Positions 56,692 to 64,000 of a stretch of DNA of 64,000 nucleotides are shown here, one piece after another; within the stretch, counting starts at the first letter, position 1, and the number at the start of each line of letters is the position of its first letter. The position numbers were made by a program, and so were the translations under genes. Under the pieces are notes generated by a model that ran no database searches, was not told the DNA's origin, and saw nothing but the letters and a program-made list of their open reading frames with translations. Origin of the DNA: Sarcomyxa edulis (taxonomy: Eukaryota > Basidiomycota > Agaricomycetes > Agaricales > Mycenaceae); contig QUOL01000001.1 of assembly GCA_009761415.1 (NCBI GenBank), positions 3,162,001-3,226,000 on the forward strand, in the 5' to 3' direction.

Positions 56692-57791
56692 ATGTCTTTC
56701 CTCATAAGCATTTTCAAAGCTTTGATCAGCCTCTGCAATCCACCGGCCGAGAATCCACAGGAGGGTCAGCAACAGCAGCAACCACAACAACCACATGTAC
56801 AACATCAGCAGGCGCCCCATGAACCAATATACCCTCCCCATAAACCCCAGCAACAGCAACAACCATCTCCTCATAATGGACAAGCACACTCTTCTACGCC
56901 ACCGCGACAGCAACACGGGGTCTGTTCCATTTCGTGTCTTTTGCCATCTGTACTTTAACTAAGAGCTATTTATTCAGGATCCGAACCAGATAAACCAGCA
57001 TAATGAAAAATACGTCTCCTTGCGTGCGCGTGCCAACGAGGAAGGGGATCTCATGGCAAAGAGCTTCGAGCAGAGTCACGAAGCATACAGTCGAGGGGAC
57101 GGAGCGCTCGCGAAGGAACTTTCGAACCAAGGAAAGGACCATCAGAAGAAGATGGAGGCCCTGAACAAAGAGGCCAGTGATTGGATATTTATCGGTACGC
57201 ATTACATTGACTCCGAGTGTATCATATCTGATCTTCTTGGGGGCGTGCTGTAGAGAACAACAAGGTCATACCTCCGTCCTTCATACGTGTCATTCTTCCT
57301 ATTGACGCGTTACGACCTTGTATTTAGGACAGCAAGCCTGGTGAAATAGACCTTCACGGCCTGTATGTGAAGGAAGCTATTTCGCGTACAGATCTCGCAT
57401 TGCAACAAGCCAAACAACGAGGAGACTCAGATGTACATCTCATCGTCGGTTCGTACATATGCATGCCGTATTACTCTACAGGGCTAACGGTTGCTCTACT
57501 TCACATAGGTAAAGGCTTGCATTCGCAAGGGGGTGCAGCCAAGATCAGGCCAGCTATCGAAGAGCTGATGCAAAAGTACGTCACCGGTCATGCGTGATCC
57601 ATCATTCAGAAATCTCTATGAATACTGACATGCTTCTACTCAGGCATCAGCTCGTGGCTGAACTAGATCCGAGCAACGCAGGCGTGTTGATCGTGCATAT
57701 CAACGGCTCCGGTGGTGGCGAAGGAGCTGTCGACCCCGAAGAGATTTCACGAAGGTTGTCTCGCGGAGATGAAGGGTGTACTATCATGTAG
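56692..57791 (+). CDS. DUF1771-Smr domain protein
   Basis: Smr domains are small nucleases or nucleic-acid-binding folds; in eukaryotes DUF1771-Smr proteins are linked to RNA quality control. Exon 1 (56692-56919) encodes a short hydrophobic start (MSFLISIFKALISL) and a Gln/Pro-rich region. Exon 2 carries the helical DUF1771 domain (LRARANEEGDLMAKSFEQSH...EASDWIF). An 11-nt exon (57254-57264) supplies ENNK, joined to DSKPGEIDLHGLYVKEAI, the Smr start with the conserved DLHGL. Later exons give HLIVGKGLHSQGGAAKIRPAIEELM (the conserved GKG motif) and HQLVAELDPSNAGVLIVHIN. The protein ends CTIM, a possible C-terminal Cys-prenylation-like box (CaaX), which may be coincidence. All junctions I checked are in frame. 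Confidence 0.9.
57254..57264 (+). other. 11-nt microexon of the Smr gene
   Basis: AGAACAACAAG between a TGTAG acceptor and a GTCATA donor. It restores the conserved IFIENNK segment in frame. Confidence 0.75.
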
Positions 57792-57959
57792 TAGCCCAGA
57801 TACTCACGAACGGAGCGGCCATTTCTATTGTCTGCATATACCTATAATGTCTGTTGTTTACCCACACATGTCCATTCATATATGTATATGTAAAAAGTCA
57901 CTTCATAGACGGTCTTATAGGAAATTACTAATGTACTCATAATAGGGAACTAGTCCACT

Positions 57960-59926
57960 TTACTTCGAATGCTTCATTTTTCTCTCCCGGAAAGCTCGCA
58001 CATCAGGAGTCTCGAGAGGTGTCGTCGGTAAAGGGCGTTGAACGATCACGATCTGGTCTTCAGGAGTAGAGTAGAGAGGCGGAGGATCATCGATATCACC
58101 CAGGACATGATGATGTCCTCCCACAAGATCGCGATATCCTTGAGAAGGACTGCCAGTCATCAAGCTTGTGTCGGACTGTGGCGTATATGGGGAACTAGGA
58201 GTATACCGAGTATATGAAGAATGGGTGACACGTTGGGAGTACGACTGCTCGTCCCCAAAAGAGTGTGCGGAGGTAGGCGATAATTCGAGGGCTATTGAGC
58301 CAGGAAGAGTAGTTTCCCCTCGTTCCTTCGCTCGACGGAACAAAGAGAAGGGGTTAACTTTTTCCTCGTCTCTGATCTCACTCGATTGTTTCCTCGAACG
58401 GTATCGAAGGAAAAGGAACACGGCTACGCCACCCACTGCGGCCACGCAGCCCCACACAATCCCAACTATAGCGCCGGATGAGAGTTTGTGTTTTTGTGGA
58501 GCGCGTTGTGCGAACCCTATCGAACCCTGGGAGGCCCCTGATACAGAGAAGATCCTACGGAGAAATTCATTGAGGGCATACTTAGTGTATCGAATGGTAA
58601 GAACGTACAAGTAAATAGTGCTGATGAAACTGGCTCCGAACAGATATTCCACTTCATTGGCGTCATTCCACTCTTCGAGGATACTCAAGCACAAACCGCC
58701 TTCGTTCGTGACGAGTGAATCTTCGTTTACTGTAACGAACAGCTCTCCAAATACGACGGTAAGCGACATCTTAGTATCACACGGCACAGCCCATGCCGTC
58801 GATACGGACCCAGAGGACTTGGGCTGGAGTTGAGATCCAGGAATGCTCGCATCTAGTTTTGCGTCAGATAGACATCAACCATCGATTTTCAGCGAATGCA
58901 TAAGCGTAGGACCTACATATTGAACCAGCTAGGGACTGCGGAATGTATATATTTGTGAAATACGGATCCACGATAGCCTTTAGGTCGTTGTTCTGCCTGG
59001 AGATGTTCAAAGCGGCGTCACTGAACGACAGACTGTCCAATTGGACGGTCCAATCCGCGTTCACAGATGTAGCGTTCGACGGGAGCATATCCTTCCGAGA
59101 AACAGACCCTTGGTAGAACGATGTGTCCGGTGCCACCCAGTGAAGGATTCCACCGTCCTTAGACGAGCTTCGAGGAGGATTCAGTGCCATGCCGTACGTG
59201 AATGCAGATTCGGATGGATTGCGAGAGAGCCAGCCTCCAAATACTGTATCTGAGAAATTTCCGTCTCGGCTATTGGTACCTAATCCAAATATTCCAGAGA
59301 CATCTTGAGAGAACACCGAAGAGGACTGATTTGCCACAACAACTAGATCCGCAGCAGTCAGCACCTTGGTGAAGTCGATAGGAAGGAGATTAGCTGACTT
59401 GTCTGGTTTGGATAAACCCAGGCAGAGCCATTCTTCTGTATAAGGCTACAATTTTCGCTAACTAGGGTACCACTAGCTGAGCCGTCCAGAAAGGCAACGT
59501 TTTGCACCCCAGATTTTGGGATGGCACTGATCGATGCAGATTCATTATAACTAAAATCTGAAGTCATGAAATCCGAACAAATTATAAACATACGAACAGA
59601 CCTCGAAACATCGCTGCAAGAATCACAGTTCACGCCTGCAACCATACTGTATCCAGTACTTGTCGAGAGCGCGAACTTGAACGGTTGCGGGTCAGGACCA
59701 CCAGACTAGCACCGTTTTGCCATCAGTACCCTAAGGATTTCACAATCAAGAGATTTCGCACCATGTTGACCGATACGGTATATCGTTGTTTATCATCCAG
59801 GGTCAAGGGAATGAGAATAGTCTCAAAGGGCGCATTGCGTTTGCTGAGTCTCGCCAAAGACGGGGAGAAAGTAGCCAGAGCAATGAAACACAAGATGATC
59901 ATCGCAAGAGGAGAGTGCGATTGCAT
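57960..59926 (-). CDS. Membrane-anchored pepsin-like (A1) protein, probable pseudoprotease
   Basis: Looks like a fungal family A1 aspartic protease with a C-terminal anchor. The start at 59926 gives a signal peptide (MQSHSPLAMIILCFIALATF). The first lobe, joined across the intron ending at 59708, reads QPFKFALSTSTGYSMVAG where active pepsins have an FDTGS-type site: the Asp is a Ser. It continues with VNCDSCSDVS and GSASGTLVSENC. The second lobe begins near SGIFGLGTNSRDGN; its active-site position reads AIVDPYFTNIYIP, keeping Asp but without the Thr-Gly. The fold continues with AWAVPCDTKMSLTVVFGELFVTVN and YLFGASFISTIYL. A transmembrane helix (AIVGIVWGCVAAVGGVAVFL, about 58460) follows, then a 120-residue cytoplasmic tail with SYTRYTPSSPYTPQSD and KVNPFSLF motifs. 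It is most likely inactive and perhaps a receptor or adhesion protein. Confidence 0.82.
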
Positions 59927-62900
59927 ATACGGTGACTTTGTCGTATATGTTATCCGGAGAAACTCGAGCCAATCAATAAGGTTTCAGCGGTCCATCATCT
60001 ATGGTAGTTCTGGCGCCCACGATAAAGCCTCTGATTCTGAACGAGCCTTCCGGGTACCCCGAGTACGCCGTCGAACTGTTGAAGCCACTCAAGGCCGTGT
60101 CTCTAACACAGCTTCAGCTGCACTGATAACGTCAAACGAGGCATTGAACCCCGCATTTTATCGTCCATAATGAGTGAGGCTGCGAGGAGATAAGAATATC
60201 AAAGTCCACAATCCCAGAAGGAAGGTTCGATAGTCGGCTGACCTGTAACAGAGTAAACCCAGGAGCTCCACGCGTGCTCGCAACCATAATCTGTGGCTTC
60301 ATTCACATCCACATAAAACATTTCCCGTCCTAAGAACCTAAAACTTAGAATAAGAGGGGTAAAACTGGACACCGGCAACTCTCCAAAATCGCGGACGACA
60401 AGACTATGCAGACGAAAGGGCATGGAAAGGACGCATAATGAAGACCATGGAACCTGTTGCGCGTTGTTGGAGGAAGAGCGAGACGAGCTGAAAGGGACGG
60501 TGAAGTGTATATATACGATGCATTGGCGGGATGCTTAGATTCATCATTCGATTGGGGTTAATGTCGACTTGATTATAATTCGGTGTTCATTGCTAATGTC
60601 ATCCCCGAAAAATGGCGATATCCCGATCTGTACCTCTGTTTTCAGAAGATAGTGACAGCGTGTGGGGAGGTCTGGGCGTGGGGGACGGTCACTCACCTGA
60701 TATGGTAAGATCTCTCGTGATCATTCCGTTTCCAGGTCTGCGAGACTTGAATTACCTTGCTTGCCAAGGTTTCTCTCCGGGATCATAATTGGGACACTTT
60801 TCGACCAACCGGCAATTGCCAGAAAAGCTTCCCACGATACAACTTCCAAAATCGTCTACCCCTCAGGCTGCTCAACGCATTCCAGCCAAGGACTGTGATG
60901 ATTCGAACCACTATCTACTTCGGTTTCCAATTCCAATGTCATCTACGTTCGATAGCATCCTGTACTTGAAGACCTTGTCTCTCAAAATAGCCTTTTGTCA
61001 ACTCACTCCGACACACCAAAGATTCGAACGGGAACCTTTCGAAGGTACTATCGAGGAGCCTCTAGCCACAAATTGCTAGGGAACTCATTAATCATCGAGG
61101 CGTACAAACACATGGTATGTCAAACTCATGTTCTCCATCTAGTCGGACGGCGCCCCCAAAAATTCAATGTCCAACATCTCGGAAGCAGCAATCCCTCCTC
61201 TGAGGCGGGAGGTCAAACCGACGAGTACGAAATAATCTGTCCCAGAGCCATCGACTTGTATGACAGGCCTCACACCGGAAAACTTCCCGCGACGCGTAGA
61301 CTACAATCATGGCCATCAGATTGGTGGTCGCCACAGAACAAGTCCAGCTAGTAGTAGATTAACCATCGTAAGTACGGTTCGCCATCTCTACATGTTTGCC
61401 CCATTATTATTGAATTGGCCTCCACCGGCGATCAACTTTTCGCAGCCCCCCCCCCTCAAATTGCCATAGAATGCTCTCAAGAAAGCTGGCATCGCACTTC
61501 CCTTCATCGAACCTCGAAAAACTGTGGAAGTCTTTTAGACGAATACATGTGGTTGGCCCCAGAAGGAGAGCCTAAGGGTATCTCGCTATCTACTCCTTCT
61601 ACGACAATAGTCCTTCCCGCAGTCATCTGCATCACCGGACTCGATAACAACGAAAAGCGAGAGAAGAGTGACACATTTGTGTTCTAGAATCCCGTCAGTA
61701 TCTAGCACTCTGTATGAGGCTTGATGAACTGCGAGAACTGACGTACATGTAATTGTAGGACCGACGGATCTTCTTTTGGAAACAACCTCACTTCAATGCA
61801 CCCAGGAGCCCATCAATGCAGCAACACGGGACTCACTTATCGAGATCGACGTGCCGAGTGCGCGCCTGCGACGCGTCAACGATCCAAAATATCAACACCA
61901 AAAACTCACCCGTCCCTCGCTTTGTCGACTATGGATTGAATGATGTACTCGAAACTAATCTGCGTTTGAGGTAGCTATCGACCTGTTGACGAAGCATGGA
62001 TTTTCTACATTGTCGTTGGCAATTTAGTATTGGACTCCCGAGACGTGTATCGAGGGGCAACAAAACATCAGAATCAGAACCTCCGACTCCCCTTTCATGC
62101 CGAACAGAGTATATATGTATTGCCAACTTTGCGGTAAGTTCTTATAGTTGACTTTCTCTCTCGGATTATCATACTGATCTTCCAGACGGGAGTCATCTAC
62201 CTTACCCGCGAGAGCTCAGTCGGTGACTCAAAGGTCTCACATGGCACGTGAACAAACTGCAGTCCGGAACCTGTCCACGAAGAGAAGATTTGAGAACATG
62301 TAGCTGGCTGTGACCACGAACAAGTCTGTCTTCCTCTTCTGACGCGTTCGCCTTACTCTTGTGTCAATCGCTACTCGAAAACAGGACCCCATCGGTATTT
62401 CACTCAGCAAACCCGGACATCCTTGAGGTCTACGACCGCCTCAAAATGACAAGCTACATATAGATCAAACTATACACTGGAATTCTTTACTACTCGAAGT
62501 TCCTTGCACGTTTGCTTGATCTTGTTCAGGACTCTCAAACCTTAACTTCAAAGCCTCATATAATTTGTGTGCTTTATTTAGAGACAGAAATTGTAGTAGA
62601 CATCGGTGGTACAGATCAACTTCTCAGAGATTATAAGCACATTGGAGTCTGGCGAGATCATAAGAGGGGAAAATGTTTGAGTATCGGCGAGCAAGGTTTG
62701 CGCTGCTGCAAGCAGCACTTCCACGAGTGATAACATCAACGAGTCTGTATACATAAACTGTCCAACAAGGCTATCCGGGCTCAGCTGTGGTTCGGCTGCC
62801 GCGGAGATATCCCCGAAACATGATTCTGACTGGTGCTATTTTCGACTCGGAAAACCCTGCAGATGCATCTCGCAAATGAACTAAACAGTGGGAAGATTAG

Positions 62901-63139
62901 AATGAATTCCGCTATATCCGCAGATCACAAGACATCATAAGACAATGTCTCGAAAATACAAACTCACCGAGACCGACCAGGCCCTGTGGCGGTATTCAGA
63001 AAGTGCAGCTTAGCTGAAGAAGGGCCGGGTAGGAGGCACGAGATTGAGAGAAGATCGATGTTTTGATTGACCCATCAGCCATAAGTACAATCCAGCATGT
63101 GCATAAGTACAAGCTGGGAGAGATCCGTGATTATCGCCA
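59927..63139. other. 3.2 kb without a supported gene
   Basis: On the minus strand 60199-60423 encodes a 74-residue frame (MPFRLHSLVVRDFGELPVSS) that could be a small or partial gene. On the plus strand 60612-61079 has open frames with strong splice-like signals (donor GTAAGA at about 60704) but I cannot join them into a recognisable protein. A C-run is at about 61447. The right end contains the 3' region of clpP. I see no RNA gene or transposon. Confidence 0.35.
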
Positions 63140-64000
63140 TCACTTGGCTACGTCAGTATCAGACGCTGGCCTCTTCTCTAGGATACCATCCACAATGCCG
63201 AATTTTAAAGCTTCCTGGGCTATTTCAAGGAGTTAGCAGGCTGATGGGTTCAGCCACACGAATGAAAAAGGGAACTCGCCGGTCATGAAGTAATCCCGTT
63301 CGAGCGCTGTTTCTGTAACACGTCAAGCTGTTAGAAAATGGATGTGAACATTGCACCTGGGGTGGGTCAACTCACCGAAACGTTCCATGCCAGCTTCAAC
63401 ACTCTCATCACCTTTAGAACAGTGACGCTGATAGATTCTTGTCAGTAATTCTCGTACTCTTAGAATCTCCTTCGCATGTATGGCGATATCTGAGGCCTGC
63501 CCGGATGCGCCGCCAGACGGTTCTACGGCGGAGATGAGCGTTCAGATCTGTCGAGTACCCTGGAAAACTGCTCACGGTGTATCATTATGCTGGCATTTGG
63601 TAGGCAGTGTCGCTTCCCCTTTTCGCCTGTGGTTAGGATATTAGCACACATCAATCGTAAGTACAGCGCTAAGACTTACCAGCTGCCAATAATAGAGATC
63701 CCATAGAGCAAGCCTGACCAACGCAATAAGTGTGTATGGGCGAAGTTACATACTAAGCAGTGCGAATTCAGTATGATCTCCTAGATAGGTGGAGTATAAT
63801 TCCAACCTGCATCTATAGGAATGAGTACATTCATCTATTTGAAAACGGACAGATTATGCTCACTGTGTCATATATGGCCAGACCAGCAGTCACGCTTCCT
63901 CCAGGTGAATTAATGTATAGATGTATAGGTTTTGATGTTTCTTCGGCTTCTAAGAACAACAATTGAGCGACAATGACAGCGGAATCTGTATCTCGTATCT
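63140..64000 (-). CDS. clpP: Mitochondrial ATP-dependent protease ClpP (3' part, runs off the window)
   Basis: Serine-protease barrel of the mitochondrial ClpXP system. The gene enters from the right edge and is cut into many short exons: 64000-63864 (ending [17 protein letters not shown]), 63812-63807 (6 nt, MQ), 63752-63680, 63626-63576, 63522-63376, 63312-63280, 63219-63140. Translation across them gives [20 protein letters not shown] (catalytic Ser in CSMGS), [19 protein letters not shown] (catalytic His in MIHQP), LERDYFMT and [17 protein letters not shown], all ClpP signatures. Every junction keeps frame. The last intron (63220-63279) appears to begin with GC. The N-terminus, including any mitochondrial targeting peptide, lies outside the window. 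A ClpP gene is present in some fungi and absent from yeasts such as Saccharomyces. Confidence 0.92.
63807..63812 (-). other. 6-nt microexon (ATGCAG) of clpP
   Basis: Between introns 63813-63863 (GTGAGC...CTATAG) and 63753-63806 (GTTGGA...CTTAG). It encodes Met-Gln in phase 0 and restores AIYDT-MQ-YVTSP, which matches the conserved AIYDTMQYI of the family. Confidence 0.85.

Noticed and set aside
59685..60170. 161-codon plus-strand frame at the 5' end of the pepsin-like gene
   Set aside because: It overlaps antisense to the signal-peptide exon and has no features of a protein family.
60898..60915. GATTCGAACC box resembling a tRNA T-arm on the minus strand
   Set aside because: No matching acceptor, D-arm or anticodon arm at the right distances.
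1..64000. CRISPR arrays, bacterial operons, riboswitches or Shine-Dalgarno sites
   Set aside because: The window is eukaryotic with spliceosomal introns throughout, and I saw no regularly spaced repeat array.

Overview
The window is nuclear DNA of a filamentous basidiomycete, most probably an Agaricomycete mushroom. Genes are dense, lie on both strands, and are cut by many introns of about 50-60 bases. The recognisable proteins are fungal forms (REV1, GID1/RanBPM, an RNA-silencing RdRP, Rvs167, Get3, SRP68, Ku80, Sth1/Snf2, chorismate synthase, SAP30, a fungal ADAM protease). There are also typical basidiomycete families: F-box-like proteins, a small secreted cysteine-rich protein, and secreted Ser/Thr-linked repeat proteins. 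I cannot name the species. All gene models come from reading the frames and splice sites by eye. Where exons are listed, the frame was checked across each junction.

Layout. 0.6-4.5 kb: REV1 (-). 5.3-7.0 kb: a secreted protein with two tandem six-cysteine modules (+). 7.5-8.0 kb: a small secreted cysteine-rich protein (-). 10.8-13.6 kb: GID1/RanBPM (-). 15.0-15.7 kb: proteasome maturation factor UMP1 (+). 17.4-21.4 kb: RNA-dependent RNA polymerase (-). 22.3-24.8 kb: a three-module paralogue of the 5.3-kb gene (-). 26.4-28.3 kb: BAR-SH3 protein Rvs167 (-). 28.5-30.1 kb: F-box protein (-). 30.4-31.9 kb: GET3 (-), divergent from SRP68 (+, 32.1-34.3 kb). 34.4-37.7 kb: Ku80 (-), divergent from an Sth1/Snf2 remodeller (+, 37.9-43.1 kb). 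43.5-44.4 kb: F-box-like protein (-). 44.7-46.2 kb: a complete 1,585-bp Gag-only LTR retrotransposon with identical 125-bp LTRs and a 5-bp target duplication. 48.3-49.4 kb: orphan basic protein (+). 49.8-51.3 kb: ARO2 (-), divergent from SAP30 (+, 51.6-52.3 kb). 52.8-56.2 kb: ADAM metalloprotease (+). 56.7-57.8 kb: DUF1771-Smr protein (+). 58.0-59.9 kb: membrane-anchored pepsin-like pseudoprotease (-). 63.1 kb to the right edge: the 3' part of mitochondrial ClpP (-).

How the genes relate. Most are housekeeping genes in no common pathway. Three divergent pairs share short intergenic regions: GET3/SRP68 (both deliver proteins to the ER), KU80/SNF2 and ARO2/SAP30. REV1 and Ku80 are both DNA-repair genes. 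GID1, UMP1 and ClpP all serve protein turnover, but they are not adjacent regulatory units.

The least-described content is: (a) the secreted module family, in which each repeat is a three-exon cassette bounded by phase-1 introns and looks like a ricin-B-type beta-trefoil; (b) the Gag-only retroelement with TA...TA LTR ends and a primer site resembling a Met-tRNA anticodon arm; (c) very small exons: a 6-nt exon carrying the third zinc histidine of the ADAM protease, a 6-nt exon in clpP, an 11-nt exon in the Smr gene, an 18-nt exon in the GET3 P-loop, and a UMP1 first coding exon consisting of the start codon alone; (d) probable GC-AG introns in GET3 and clpP; (e) a pepsin-like membrane protein lacking the first catalytic aspartate.
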